Positions 25,732 to 35,210 of a DNA stretch of 53,971 nucleotides are shown in pieces. This DNA is from Roseivivax lentus (GTDB lineage: Bacteria > Pseudomonadota > Alphaproteobacteria > Rhodobacterales > Rhodobacteraceae). The position numbers and the translations under genes were made by a program. Below the pieces are notes generated by a model. It had not been told where the DNA came from, did no database searches, and saw nothing but the letters and a program-made list of their open reading frames with translations. Position 1 is the stretch's first letter; every line of letters begins with the position of its first letter. The DNA is taken from positions 1-53,971 of the forward strand of contig NZ_FTOQ01000019.1 of NCBI RefSeq assembly GCF_900156805.1. The letters run 5' to 3'.

Positions 25732-26107
25732 CGGCTCCGATATAATACTGGATCTCGAAAAAGACGCAGCCCTCGGCCGAGGTGAAGGGCCCGTGCTCGG
25801 TCCCCGGCGGGCGGCAGGCATAGGCGGGCGCGGCAAATTCCGTGCCGCCTTGCCCTTGCGCGTCGCAGCCGTTCACAAGCTTGCCCGAGACGAGATACAC
25901 CTCTTCCCAGTAATCGTGCAGGAAGACGTTCGGGGCGACCGTGCCGGGCTGGAACCGGATCAGCCGCGTGCGCACCCCGGTCTTCGCGGTCTCGTCGAGC
26001 GCGCCCGACAGCATCTTCTGCTCGACGCCCGGCGCGCCGCCGGGCACCGGTTCCCATCCGGCATCGTTGTCGAGAACATGGAACGGAACGGCGGGCTTCA
26101 AGGGCAT
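25718..26107 (-). CDS. Small cupin-domain protein
   Basis: The 129-residue single cupin has a first motif around 'NVFLHDYWEEVYLVSGKLVNG' and a second around 'YACRPPGTEHGPFTS', giving plausible His/Glu/His metal ligands. The start ATG at 26107 has GGAG eight bases upstream and overlaps the mmgE/prpD stop by 10 bases. Cupins of this size in acid-degradation operons are often isomerases, dioxygenases or ligand sensors. No firm substrate can be given. Confidence 0.8.
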   Translation of the reverse strand: MPLKPAVPFHVLDNDAGWEPVPGGAPGVEQKMLSGALDETAKTGVRTRLIRFQPGTVAPNVFLHDYWEEVYLVSGKLVNGCDAQGQGGTEFAAPAYACRPPGTEHGPFTSAEGCVFFEIQYYIGADDGS

Positions 26108-27486
26108 CGGGCATACTCCGGAACAGGGGACAGGGCCGCGGCGAAGGCGTCGCGCAGCCGTGAGGTATCGGGCGCGTCGGGCAGGGCAAGCACCGCGTCC
26201 CGAAGCGCCTCCGCCGCGTCCGCGCCCACGCCCCCGTGGCGCGCATTGGCGAGGAACTTCGCGACGAGATCGGCCTCGGACATCGGGTTCTCGGGATCGC
26301 CCCAGGCCTCGGGGCAGGCGGCGCTTTCGGTTGCGCCGTCGCTGCCCGTGACCGTGATGCGCGCGCCGTAGCCGCGCGGGAAGGCCGCATCGATGCCGGG
26401 ATCGGTCGCCAGATGCACCTTGTCCCGCAGCGCGGCGATTGTCGGATCGGACAACGCGTCGCCTTCGAAGTCCGCGAGACTTGGCGCGCCCCTGAGCAGC
26501 GCGATTGCCGCGGCGTGCTGCAGGCTGAACCGCGCCGCGCCCGGGGTCGTGGGATGCGGCGCATCGCAGAACTCGATCGCGGCCCGGTAGGTGTGGATGT
26601 CGACGCGTTGGACCCCGGCGGGCGCGATGCTCGGGCGGATTTCCACAAGGGCGGAGATCGCGGGGTGGGTGTGGCGGCAGGCCGGGAAGGGCTTGAAGCT
26701 CATCTCGGACAGGGCCCAATCCTGCGGGCCGGGCGCGTCGGTCAGCCGGGCCGGATCGGCGCCGGGATAATAGCTCGCGAAAAAGCCCATCTCGCCGGTC
26801 AGGATCGCCCGCGGCCCGGTGAAGCCCGCGGCGGCCAGCTCCGCGGCGAAGACGCCCGCCCGGGCGGCTTGAGCGGTTGCCAGCTGCTTGGAAAAGCCGG
26901 GCTCGAGGCGGCATTGCCAGATGCCCGCCGCCTGCATGCCGGCCTGCGCCAGTACATCGGCGATCTGCGCCTCCGCGAGGGTCCTCACCTCGGCGGCGGC
27001 CAGCGCCGCGCCGAAGACGCCGCATGTGCCGGAATTGTAAAAGGGTGTGTAGCCGCCGGATGCCGCGACGCGCCCGATCCGGATCGCGGCCTCGTAGCCG
27101 CGCACGAGCGCCGTCAGCAGCGCGGGCCCGGGCACCGGACGCTCGAGGGCCGCCGCGAGTGCCGCCGCGCAGATCGTGTCGCCGGGATGCAGGATCGAGG
27201 CCCGATCGAGGTCGTCCATCTCCAGCACGTTCCCCAAGGTGCCGAAACAGAGTGCCGCGCGCTGGGCGTCGTGCGGCGTGGACGCCAGCCCCGCGCGCAA
27301 TAAATCCCCGTCATCCGGCCCGACCGCGCGCGCCATGGCCCGGGCGGCATCGCAATGCCGCGCCGCGAGGATGCAGCCCAGCCAGTCGAGCAGATGCAAC
27401 CGCGCGCGCCGCACCAGCCGCTCCGGGACGGGACGGCGGCATATCCGGATCAGGGTTGATTCGGGCAAGGGCGCTGTTTCGGTCAT
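26098..27486 (-). CDS. MmgE/PrpD-family protein
   Basis: The 462-residue protein starts at ATG 27486. It shows the MmgE/PrpD pattern: 'RARLHLLDWLGCILAARH', 'GNVLEMDDLDRASILHPGDT', 'SGTCGVFGAALAAAEV', 'MSFKPFPACRHTHPAISAL'. Family members include 2-methylcitrate dehydratase, cis-aconitate decarboxylase and iminodisuccinate epimerase, all acting on C4-C7 di- or tricarboxylates. It is the first gene of the six-gene minus-strand operon, and a possible GntR half-site lies at 27490-27497, immediately before the start. The substrate is probably the branched dicarboxylate degraded by this operon; I cannot decide which. Confidence 0.82.
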   Translation of the reverse strand: MTETAPLPESTLIRICRRPVPERLVRRARLHLLDWLGCILAARHCDAARAMARAVGPDDGDLLRAGLASTPHDAQRAALCFGTLGNVLEMDDLDRASILHPGDTICAAALAAALERPVPGPALLTALVRGYEAAIRIGRVAASGGYTPFYNSGTCGVFGAALAAAEVRTLAEAQIADVLAQAGMQAAGIWQCRLEPGFSKQLATAQAARAGVFAAELAAAGFTGPRAILTGEMGFFASYYPGADPARLTDAPGPQDWALSEMSFKPFPACRHTHPAISALVEIRPSIAPAGVQRVDIHTYRAAIEFCDAPHPTTPGAARFSLQHAAAIALLRGAPSLADFEGDALSDPTIAALRDKVHLATDPGIDAAFPRGYGARITVTGSDGATESAACPEAWGDPENPMSEADLVAKFLANARHGGVGADAAEALRDAVLALPDAPDTSRLRDAFAAALSPVPEYARCP

Positions 27487-27816
27487 TTCGCATACAGAAA
27501 TTGCGGTTTTGGGGTGAGGTTCTGCCAGTTTCGTCTGCAGATCAAGCGAAATTTGGCGCGAGATTTCTTCGCGTAGCATGCGGAATGCCGTGCAAATAGC
27601 ATAAATTTCTCAAAATTCCCGGATCGCGCCATGTATACAAAATTCTTTTGCTTTCAAAAATTTTTGTCGACATAATCGCGCTAGTGTTCCGGCCTGTCGC
27701 CTTGTGTCCCGACGGGGTCCAGCGTGCCGGAGCCGCGACCCAAGGCCAGACCGGCATCAAGACCGGGTGGCCGCTCTGCCTGCCGCGCGACGGCTGAACC
27801 AACAGGAGAGACACAG
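27487..27816. promoter_or_regulatory. Divergent control region between the catabolic and ABC operons
   Basis: This 330-base gap holds no gene. For the plus-strand ABC operon a promoter TTGCTT (27648-27653) - 17 bases - CATAAT (27671-27676) is plausible. ATGTATACAAAAT (27631-27643), just upstream of the -35, contains the perfect palindrome TGTATACA and matches the GntR-gene sites (TTTGYATRCA). A weaker site, GCATACAG (27490-27497), sits just before the mmgE/prpD start. Together these suggest that one FCD regulator controls both directions. Confidence 0.5.
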
Positions 27817-28980
27817 ATGAACCAAACAGACTTCAACCGGCGTCAGGTCATGGCGATGATGGGTGCGGCAGCGGCGGCGGGCGGCTTCGGCATGCCGGCC
27901 CGCGCACAGGAAGCGCTCAAGCTCTGGGCCCCGGGCATCGCCAAGGTCGGCGCGCAGGACTGGTCAGACATGGAGGCGCAGTCCGGCATCGGCATCAATG
28001 CCATCGCCAAGTCCGCCCGCGCCGACGAGTCGATCCAGAAGATGGTCGTGGGCGACGGCAACGCGCTTTACGATGCCATGACCGACAATGGCGGCGGCAT
28101 GGAGGATGCGCTGGCCTCGCAAGGTGCCATCGTCGAGCTCGATATCTCGAAGATCCCCAATTGGTCGGGCATCCTGCCGAGCTACCAGGAAGGCGGCATG
28201 TCCGCCGACACGATCCGCTACGAGGGCCGGGTCTATGCCGTGCCCTATATCTCGAACGCCGACAGCCTTGCCTTCAACTACGACGTGATCGGCGAGGAGC
28301 TGACCTCGTGGGAGGCGCTGTTCGACAGCCAGTTCCGCGGTCGCGCCGCCATGCAGAACGATTTCGGCCCGACCCTGACCAATACGGCGATCTATCTCAA
28401 GCAATCGGGCAAGGGCTCCATCGACAACCCCTCGGACATGACCGAGGACGAGGTGCGCCAGACCTGCGAGTTTCTGATTGACCTGAAGAAGAAGGGCCAG
28501 TTCCGCACCTTCTGGGACGGCGTGCAGAACGGGGCCGATCTTCTGTCCTCCGAGGAAGTGCTCGTCTCCTCCTGCTGGGAGGTCATCCAGATCTTCGCCG
28601 CGCGCAAGAACGGCCAGGACATCCGCTACGGCACCATGAAAGAAGGCCACCAGAGCTGGAACAACGTCGTCATGCTGACCCGTGGCGGGCAGGAGCGCGG
28701 CATGGAGGATGCCTTCTACAGCCTCGCCAATGTCTATCTCAGCCCCTGGTTCGGCGCGCAGACGCTGGCCGGTCTCGGCTTCACGCCGCAGATGGAGGGC
28801 GTGCAGGAATACGTGGACGCCAATCCCGACATGTTCGATGCCGACACCAAGGCCATCATGGCCGAGCGGCTCGAGCGCAAGCAGGCGCGCCGGGCGGTTG
28901 CGGGCAATTCCTGGCAGAACGTCTTCCCCACGAATATCCGCGCCTATCAGGATTGGTGGGCCCGGGTGCAGGCGGCCTGA
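27817..28980 (+). CDS. ABC transporter substrate-binding protein (PotD/PotF-like)
   Basis: The 387-residue extracellular solute-binding protein starts at ATG 27817, behind AGGAGAG. The leader 'FNRRQVMAMMGAAAAAGGFG' has a twin-arginine look and ends near 'ARAQ'. Body motifs such as 'YEGRVYAVPYISNADSLAFNYDVIG' and 'TSWEALFDSQFRGRAAM' are those of the spermidine/putrescine-type family 1 binding proteins. That family in Rhodobacterales also carries many non-polyamine substrates. It leads an operon with two permeases and an ATPase. Cargo unknown; the operon's hydrolase and CoA-transferase suggest an amide or acid. Confidence 0.87.
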   Translation: MNQTDFNRRQVMAMMGAAAAAGGFGMPARAQEALKLWAPGIAKVGAQDWSDMEAQSGIGINAIAKSARADESIQKMVVGDGNALYDAMTDNGGGMEDALASQGAIVELDISKIPNWSGILPSYQEGGMSADTIRYEGRVYAVPYISNADSLAFNYDVIGEELTSWEALFDSQFRGRAAMQNDFGPTLTNTAIYLKQSGKGSIDNPSDMTEDEVRQTCEFLIDLKKKGQFRTFWDGVQNGADLLSSEEVLVSSCWEVIQIFAARKNGQDIRYGTMKEGHQSWNNVVMLTRGGQERGMEDAFYSLANVYLSPWFGAQTLAGLGFTPQMEGVQEYVDANPDMFDADTKAIMAERLERKQARRAVAGNSWQNVFPTNIRAYQDWWARVQAA

Positions 28981-28986
28981 TCCCGC

Positions 28987-29898
28987 ATGGCCGATCTGTC
29001 GAGCAGCGCTGGCGGGGCCGTCCCCGCCGGCACCGACAAGACCCCATGGCGCGAAAGGCTCGCGCCATGGGCCTTCCGCGCTCCACTGATCTTCATGGTC
29101 GCCTTCTTCGCCATCCCGATGGCCATGACCGTGGTGTTCTCGGTCTTCGAGCGCACAATGTTCTGGATGGAGCCGGGCTTCACGCTCTTTTCCTACGAGA
29201 ACTTCTTCTTCTCCGCGCGGCTCACGAACTTCCTGAATTCGATGAAATATTCGCTGATCTCGGTCGCGATCTGCTTCGTCTTCGGCTTTCCCATCGCGGT
29301 CTTCGTGCGCAAGTCGATCCCCGAGGTGGCGCAGCATCGGGTGGTGCTGCTGTTCATCCTGCCCTTCATGGTCTCGGAGATCATCCGCGTCTTCGCGCTG
29401 CGCCCCGTGCTGCAACGCAACGGGCTGGTGAACACCACGCTGATGGATCTGGGCATCATCGACGAGCCGATCACGGCACTTCTCTACACCCATACGGGCG
29501 TGGTGATCGGCGAAGTGCTGTCCTTCCTGCCCTTCATCGTTTTCTCGGGCTTCCTCGCGATGGAGGCGGTCCCGAAATACATCTTCGAGGTCTGCGACGA
29601 TCTGGGCGTTGGCCCCTGGCGGCGCTTCGTCGATGTGATCCTGCCGCTGGCGGCCCCTGGCATCTTCGCGGGCTCGGTCTTCATCTTCGTGAACGGTCTC
29701 GGCGTGGCACTCCTGCCCAATATCCTCGGGGGCGCAGGGGCGGTGAATGCCGGGCTCATCGCCACGCAGGCGATCACCGCGCTCGATTTCCCGCTCGCCA
29801 TGGCGGTGAGTGCCATCATGATGGCCACGCTGACGACGCTTCTCTGGATCGGTCACAAGCTCTTCGACCTGACCAAGATCCTCACCCCGCTGAGCTGA
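28987..29898 (+). CDS. ABC transporter permease (PotB-like)
   Basis: The 303-residue inner-membrane protein has about six helices and the EAA-type loop 'FEVCDDLGVGPWRRFVDVILPLAAPGI'. A longer N-terminal cytoplasmic tail (about 35 residues) precedes helix 1. It follows the binding-protein gene after 6 bases. It pairs with the next permease as a heterodimer. Confidence 0.88.
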   Translation: MADLSSSAGGAVPAGTDKTPWRERLAPWAFRAPLIFMVAFFAIPMAMTVVFSVFERTMFWMEPGFTLFSYENFFFSARLTNFLNSMKYSLISVAICFVFGFPIAVFVRKSIPEVAQHRVVLLFILPFMVSEIIRVFALRPVLQRNGLVNTTLMDLGIIDEPITALLYTHTGVVIGEVLSFLPFIVFSGFLAMEAVPKYIFEVCDDLGVGPWRRFVDVILPLAAPGIFAGSVFIFVNGLGVALLPNILGGAGAVNAGLIATQAITALDFPLAMAVSAIMMATLTTLLWIGHKLFDLTKILTPLS

Positions 29899-29905
29899 GG
29901 CACCC

Positions 29906-30790
29906 ATGAACGATTACGACAATATCTGGCTGCACCGGCTGAAATGGACGTATCTTCTTCTGGTGGTGCTGACGCTCATGACCCCGGTGATGTACGTGAT
30001 GTACGTCTCCTTCAACCAGAACGGCTTCGGCGCAAACGAATACGTCTTCACCTGGGAATGGTACGGGCTCATCTTCTCGGACGAACTCTTGATCGGGGCC
30101 TTGCGCTGGACGCTGATGCTGGCCGTGGTGGTCACCGTGATCACCGTGCCGATGGCGCTTCTGGCGGCGAAATACTACAAGGCGGCGGACAACAAGCTCT
30201 TCCCGGTCTTCCTGCTTCTCGCCCCGCTCTTCGTGCCGCCGGACATCCTCGGCTCGGCGCTGCTGGTGTTCTTCAAGAACCTCAACTTCGCCCTGATCTG
30301 GCTGGGCGATCAGATCGGCACGTCGCTTTTCGACAGCTGGTTCCGCCTCTCGTTCCTGACGGCGACGATCGGGCTCATCATCTACACGATCCCCTATTCC
30401 TTCGTCGTGATCCTGATCACCATGGGCCGCTACCGCAAGGAACAGACCGAGGCGGCGCGGGCCTGCGGGGCGAATGGCTGGCGCGCCTTCTGGGACATCG
30501 AGTTTCCCCAGATCCGCGCGGGCGTCTTTTCCGCCTGCGCCTTCACGGTGATCCTCGTCTTCAACGAATACACCCGCACGAGCCTTCTCAAGGGCGGGTT
30601 CGACACCTTCACCACGGTGCTCATCTCCCAGATGCTGAACACCGGCATGTCGCCGCAGAGCTACGCCATGTCCGCCATGGTCAGCTTCGTCGCCATCGCC
30701 GTGATCGGCTCCATCATCCTTTTCACCATGATCCGGGCCGAAAGCCTGTCGCGGACCGCCCGTGCCAAGGCCGAGCCGGTGATGTCATGA
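29906..30790 (+). CDS. ABC transporter permease (PotC-like)
   Basis: The 294-residue protein has six predicted helices and the EAA loop 'QTEAARACGANGWRAFWDIEFPQI'. It lies 7 bases after the first permease, and its TGA overlaps the ATG of the ATPase gene (ATGA), so translation is coupled. This is the PotC-type half of the channel. Confidence 0.88.
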   Translation: MNDYDNIWLHRLKWTYLLLVVLTLMTPVMYVMYVSFNQNGFGANEYVFTWEWYGLIFSDELLIGALRWTLMLAVVVTVITVPMALLAAKYYKAADNKLFPVFLLLAPLFVPPDILGSALLVFFKNLNFALIWLGDQIGTSLFDSWFRLSFLTATIGLIIYTIPYSFVVILITMGRYRKEQTEAARACGANGWRAFWDIEFPQIRAGVFSACAFTVILVFNEYTRTSLLKGGFDTFTTVLISQMLNTGMSPQSYAMSAMVSFVAIAVIGSIILFTMIRAESLSRTARAKAEPVMS

Positions 30791-31908
30791 CCAACGGGAC
30801 CCAACCCATGACCGACCAGACAGCTCCTGCCGTCGAGGTGCGCAACCTCTCAAAGCATTACGGCGATTTCGTCGCGTTGAAGAACGTGAACGTCACCATC
30901 GCGGCGGGAGAGTATTTCGTGCTGCTCGGCCCCTCGGGCGGCGGCAAGACCACGCTTCTGCGCACCATCGGCGGGTTTCACAAACCCACGAAGGGCGAGA
31001 TCCTGCTGCATGGCAAATCCGTGGGCCACCTGCCGCCCGACAAGCGCCCGACCACGATGGTCTTCCAGGCCTACGCGCTCTTCCCGCATATGACCGTGAC
31101 GCAGAACGTGGGCTACGGGCTGAAGGTCGCGGGGCTTCCCAAGGACCAGATCGTCGAGAAGGTGGATTACGCGCTGGAACAGGTGGGGCTGTCGCAATTC
31201 ACCCACCGAAAGCCGCACGAGCTGTCGGGCGGCCAGCAGCAGCGCGTGCAGCTTGCCCGCGCCATCGTGCTCGACCGCGACATTCTTCTGCTCGACGAGC
31301 CGCTCGCCGCGCTCGATGCGCAGCTCCGCAAGGACATGTGCCTCGAATTGAAGCATCTGCAGGAAAAGGTGGGCATCACCTTCATCCACGTCACCCACAA
31401 CCAGGAAGAGGCGATGACCGTGGCCGACCGCATCGCGCTGATCGCCAATGGCGATCTGGTGGAATTCGGCAAGGCGCGCGACATCTACCGCGCGCCCGAG
31501 AAGTCCTTCACGGCAAGCTTCGTGGGCGAGAACAACATGCTGAAGGGCAGGGTGGCCGAGGCCAACGGCAGTTCCGTCACCGTCGATGTGGCGGGCTCCA
31601 AGCTCACCGTCGACAAGCGCGGCCTGAACGTCACGGACGGGCAGGAGGTCAACCTCTCGATCCGTTCGGAATGTGTGGCGCTCGACCGGGTGAACGGCAC
31701 CAACGCCCCCGCGGACGGGCTGTCGATCCTGGGCACCTATGACGAATCGGTCTATCTGGGCCTCACCACGTCGCACATGGCGCGGCTGCCGGACGGCACG
31801 GAGATGGTCAGCCGGGTCATTTCCGACACCGACGACACGCTGCCCGAGGCCAACGCGCCGGTGCGCCTGTCCTGGAAGCCGGGCGATATCCGCCTGCACG
31901 TGGAGTGA
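30787..31908 (+). CDS. ABC transporter ATP-binding protein (PotA-like, with TOBE domain)
   Basis: The 373-residue ATPase has Walker A 'GPSGGGKTT', signature 'LSGGQQQ', Walker B 'ILLLDEPLAALD' and switch His in 'FIHVTHNQEEA'. The C-terminal third (about 255-373) is a TOBE-type regulatory domain. The ATG at 30787 overlaps the permease stop; MTDQ at 30808 is a possible later start. It powers the 28-31 kb importer. Confidence 0.92.
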   Translation: MTNGTQPMTDQTAPAVEVRNLSKHYGDFVALKNVNVTIAAGEYFVLLGPSGGGKTTLLRTIGGFHKPTKGEILLHGKSVGHLPPDKRPTTMVFQAYALFPHMTVTQNVGYGLKVAGLPKDQIVEKVDYALEQVGLSQFTHRKPHELSGGQQQRVQLARAIVLDRDILLLDEPLAALDAQLRKDMCLELKHLQEKVGITFIHVTHNQEEAMTVADRIALIANGDLVEFGKARDIYRAPEKSFTASFVGENNMLKGRVAEANGSSVTVDVAGSKLTVDKRGLNVTDGQEVNLSIRSECVALDRVNGTNAPADGLSILGTYDESVYLGLTTSHMARLPDGTEMVSRVISDTDDTLPEANAPVRLSWKPGDIRLHVE

Positions 31909-31912
31909 AGGC

Positions 31913-32815
31913 ATGCAATCGAACCCGCGCATCCCGTTCCAACTCTCCTCCGACCGCGCGCCCCTGACCGGGCCCGGGGGCAAGAACCTCATCGTCCATA
32001 TCGTGATGAACATCGAATATTGGCCGATCGAGCGCGCCATGCCGCGCGGCATCATCCCCGCACCGCACGGGGCCACGCCCGCGCCGCCGGACGTGCCGAA
32101 TTTCTCCTGGGTGGAATACGGGCTGCGCTGCGGGATGCCGCGCATCCTCGACATGCTGGACCGCAAGGGGCTGCCCTGTTCGGCCTTCCTCAACGCGCAG
32201 GTGGCGGACGTCTACCCGACGCTGATGGACGCGGTGATGGGCGCAGGCTGGGAACTGGTCGGGCACGGCTTCTTCCAGCAATCGCTGAAACAGGCCGAGG
32301 ACGAGGCCGACGTCATCCGACGCTGCCTCGACCGCCTGGAGCAGGCGGGCGGTGCGCGCCCCCGCGCATGGCTGGGGCCGGGCCTTGGAGAGACCGAGCA
32401 TACGCCCGACATCCTCAAATCCGAAGGCATCGAGTTCCTGCACGACTGGGTGCTCGACGACCTGCCCACCTGGATGAAAACCAAGCACGGGCCGCTGATG
32501 GCGCTGCCCTATTCGTTCGAGCTGAACGATGTGCCGGTCTACGCGATCCAGCAGGGCTCCACCGACGAATACCTCAAGCGTGTCGAGGCGACGCTCGCGG
32601 TCTTCGAGCGCGAGCTCAAATCGCAGCCGCGTGTGATGACGCTGGCGCTGCATCCCCACATCATCGGCGTGCCGCATATCGCGCATTACTTCGAGGCTGC
32701 GCTCGAATTGCTGACGGCCCGCGACGACACCGTCTTCCTGACCTCCAGCGGGATCGGCGACTGGTACGCCGAGGCCGATCCCGACGGTGCGGCCCGCGTG
32801 ATGGAGGGCGCGTGA
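31913..32815 (+). CDS. Polysaccharide-deacetylase-fold hydrolase of the PuuE / cyclic-imidase clade
   Basis: The 300-residue protein has the NodB-like barrel in the form seen in PuuE allantoinases and cyclic imide hydrolases. The first motif is '[10 protein letters not shown]' instead of the polysaccharide TFDDG, followed by '[13 protein letters not shown]' and '[17 protein letters not shown]'. It lacks a signal peptide, so it acts in the cytoplasm on a small molecule, probably opening a cyclic or linear amide. It sits between the ABC ATPase (4 bases) and the CoA-transferase (TGATG overlap), so its product is probably the acid passed to CoA activation. Substrate inferred only. Confidence 0.75.
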   Translation: MQSNPRIPFQLSSDRAPLTGPGGKNLIVHIVMNIEYWPIERAMPRGIIPAPHGATPAPPDVPNFSWVEYGLRCGMPRILDMLDRKGLPCSAFLNAQVADVYPTLMDAVMGAGWELVGHGFFQQSLKQAEDEADVIRRCLDRLEQAGGARPRAWLGPGLGETEHTPDILKSEGIEFLHDWVLDDLPTWMKTKHGPLMALPYSFELNDVPVYAIQQGSTDEYLKRVEATLAVFERELKSQPRVMTLALHPHIIGVPHIAHYFEAALELLTARDDTVFLTSSGIGDWYAEADPDGAARVMEGA

Positions 32816-34002
32816 TGGCCGAGCGTTCCACCGCCCTGCAGAGTCTCAAGGTGCTCGACCTGACCCGCGTGCGCGCTGGCCCGACCTGCTGCCGCGTGCT
32901 CGCGGATTTCGGCGCGGACGTCGTCAAGATCGAAGCGCCCGTGGGGGCCGACCCCTCGGCGGGCGTCTCGGGCGCGCGGCACGGCTACGACATGCTGAAC
33001 CTGCACCGCAACAAGCGCTCGCTCACGCTGAATCTCAAGGCCCCCGAGGGCCGCGCGCTGTTCCTGCGCATGGTCGAAAGCGCCGATGTGGTGGTCGAGA
33101 ACTTCCGCCCCGACGTGAAGGACCGCCTCGGCATCGCCTATGACGATCTGGCCAAGGTGAACCCGCGCATCATCCTCGCCTCGATCTCGGGCTTCGGGCA
33201 GGACGGGCCCTATGCGAAACGCGCGGGCTTCGACCAGATCGCGCAGGGCATGGGCGGGCTCATGGGCGTCACGGGCAATCCCGACGAGGGCCCGATGCGC
33301 GCGGGCGCGGCGGTCGCGGACAGCTCCTCGGGACTTTATGCGGCGATCGGCATCCTCGTGGCACTCCAGGAACGCAGCCAATCGGGCATGGGTCAATGGG
33401 TGCAATCCTCGCTCCTCGAGGCGCAAATCGCCATGATGGACTTCCAGGCCGCGCGCTATCTCGTTGAGGGCGAGGTGCCGAAAAGCTCCGGCAACGATCA
33501 CCCTTACGTCACGCCGATGGGCGTGGTGGCAACGAAGGACGGCTATCTAAACCTCGGCGTCGGCAGCGACCCGCAATGGCAGGCCTTCTGCGAACTCGTC
33601 GGACAGCCCGACTGGGCGACGGACGAGAAATACGCCACCAACCCTGCGCGGTTCGAACGCCGCCCGGAACTCTGGGACCTGCTGAAGCCGATCTTCGCGG
33701 AGCGCACGACCGCCCAATGGGTCGCGGCGCTCGAAGAGGTGGGCGTGCCCGCCGGTCCGATCTACATGATGGACGAGGTCTTCGCCGACCCGCAGGTGCA
33801 GCATCTCGGCATGGCAGCACCCGTGCATCACCCCGCCCGCGGCGAGACCCGTCTTGTCGCGCAACCCGTGAAACTGTCGCGCACGCCCGCTTCGGTTTAT
33901 GTCTCGGCCCCCGACGCGGGCGAACATTCCGACGCGATCCTTGCGGAGGTCGGTGTGACCCCGGACGAGATCGCCGCGCTGCGTGCGCAGAACATCATCT
34001 GA
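32815..34002 (+). CDS. Class III (CaiB/BaiF) CoA-transferase
   Basis: The 395-residue enzyme starts with '[30 protein letters not shown]'. It carries the family catalytic Asp at residue 169 ('VADSSSG'), the same number as in formyl-CoA:oxalate transferase Frc. The reaction moves CoA from an acyl-CoA to a carboxylate through an aspartyl anhydride. It overlaps the hydrolase stop and is followed after 12 bases by acyl-CoA dehydrogenase, so the activated acid is probably oxidised next. The resemblance to Frc is a family feature and does not prove oxalate use; no oxalyl-CoA decarboxylase gene is present. Confidence 0.88.
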   Translation: MAERSTALQSLKVLDLTRVRAGPTCCRVLADFGADVVKIEAPVGADPSAGVSGARHGYDMLNLHRNKRSLTLNLKAPEGRALFLRMVESADVVVENFRPDVKDRLGIAYDDLAKVNPRIILASISGFGQDGPYAKRAGFDQIAQGMGGLMGVTGNPDEGPMRAGAAVADSSSGLYAAIGILVALQERSQSGMGQWVQSSLLEAQIAMMDFQAARYLVEGEVPKSSGNDHPYVTPMGVVATKDGYLNLGVGSDPQWQAFCELVGQPDWATDEKYATNPARFERRPELWDLLKPIFAERTTAQWVAALEEVGVPAGPIYMMDEVFADPQVQHLGMAAPVHHPARGETRLVAQPVKLSRTPASVYVSAPDAGEHSDAILAEVGVTPDEIAALRAQNII

Positions 34003-34014
34003 AGGATGGCAGAG

Positions 34015-35205
34015 ATGAACCAATATGACCCCGACATGATCTCCATGCCCGTGAAGCCCGCCTGGGAGGATATCCGCGACGCGGTGGGCCGGCTCTGCGA
34101 CGATTTCCCCAATGAATACTGGCTGAAGCTCGACAAGGAAGACGCCTATCCGCACGACTTCGTGAACGCGCTGACCGAGTCGGGTTTCCTCGGCGCGCTC
34201 ATCCCCGAGGAATATGGCGGCTCGGGCCTGCCCCTGTCGGCTGCGGGCGCGGTGCTCGAGACGATCCACGCCAAAGGCTGTAACGCGGCGGCCTGCCACG
34301 CGCAGATGTACACGATGGGCACGGTGCTGAAGCACGGCTCGGAGGCGCAGAAGCAGAAATACCTGCCCAAGATCGCCACGGGCGAGCTGCGCCTGCAGGC
34401 CTTCGGCGTGACCGAGCCCACGACTGGCAGCGACACGACGCAGCTCAAAACCAAGGCGGAGAAGACCGACAAGGGCACCTATATCGTGAACGGCCAGAAG
34501 GTCTGGACGAGCCGCGCGTTCGAGTCGGACCTCATGCTGCTGCTGGCCCGCACCACGCCCGCCGTGGAGTGCAAGAAGCGCTCGGACGGGATGTCGGTCT
34601 TTCTCATCGACATGAACGAGGCCAAGAAGAACGGCCTGTCGCTGTCGAAGATCGACGCGATGATCAACCACAACACCTGCGAGGTGTTCTTCGACAACGT
34701 GGAGATTCCCGCCGACACGCTGGTGGGCGAAGAGGGCAAGGGCTTCAAGTACATCGTCGACAGCATGAATGCCGAGCGCATCCTCATTGCCTATGAATGC
34801 ATCGGCGACGCGAAATACTTCATCGAGAAGGCCTGCGATTACGCCAATGACCGCAGCGTCTTCGGCCGGCCCATCGGCGCGAACCAGGGCATCCAGTTCC
34901 CCATCGCCGACGCCTACGCCAAGGCCCAGGCGGCCGAGTTGATGGTCACCAAGGCCGCCGCGATGTTCGACGCGGGCGAGAAGGCCGGGGCCGAGGCCAA
35001 CATGGCCAAGCTTCTGGCGGCGGATGCCTCCTGGGCCTGCGCCGAGGTCTGCATGCAGACCTATGGCGGCTTCGCCTTCGCCCGCGAATACGGGATCGAA
35101 CGGAAATGGCGCGAGGCGCGGCTCTACCAGACCGCACCGATCTCCAAGAACATGATCTACGGCTTCTTGGGCCAGCACGTGCTCGGCCTGCCGCGCAGCT
35201 ACTGA
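34015..35205 (+). CDS. Acyl-CoA dehydrogenase, isovaleryl-type catalytic base
   Basis: The 396-residue flavoprotein has 'FGVTEPTTGSDTTQLKTKA' (FAD/substrate loop) and 'YGGFAFAREYGIERKWREARL'. The C-terminal 'YEGT' catalytic Glu of short/medium-chain enzymes is replaced ('YQTAPIS'). Instead Glu254 in 'MNAERILIA' aligns with the Glu254 base of isovaleryl-CoA dehydrogenase ('DLERLVLA'). The ATG at 34015 has AAGG at the right distance; the ATG at 34006 would overlap that site. It introduces a double bond into a probably branched or substituted acyl-CoA made by the preceding CoA-transferase. Confidence 0.85.
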   Translation: MNQYDPDMISMPVKPAWEDIRDAVGRLCDDFPNEYWLKLDKEDAYPHDFVNALTESGFLGALIPEEYGGSGLPLSAAGAVLETIHAKGCNAAACHAQMYTMGTVLKHGSEAQKQKYLPKIATGELRLQAFGVTEPTTGSDTTQLKTKAEKTDKGTYIVNGQKVWTSRAFESDLMLLLARTTPAVECKKRSDGMSVFLIDMNEAKKNGLSLSKIDAMINHNTCEVFFDNVEIPADTLVGEEGKGFKYIVDSMNAERILIAYECIGDAKYFIEKACDYANDRSVFGRPIGANQGIQFPIADAYAKAQAAELMVTKAAAMFDAGEKAGAEANMAKLLAADASWACAEVCMQTYGGFAFAREYGIERKWREARLYQTAPISKNMIYGFLGQHVLGLPRSY

Positions 35206-35210
35206 CGCGG

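Noticed and set aside
21733-27486. An itaconate or methylcitrate degradation operon.
   Set aside because: MmgE/PrpD and an HTD2-like hydratase fit loosely, but citramalyl-CoA lyase, itaconate CoA-transferase of the known type, and methylcitrate synthase/lyase are absent.
32815-34002. Formyl-CoA:oxalate CoA-transferase (Frc), because Asp169 coincides.
   Set aside because: The Asp is common to the whole class III family and no oxalyl-CoA decarboxylase is present; only the family call is kept.
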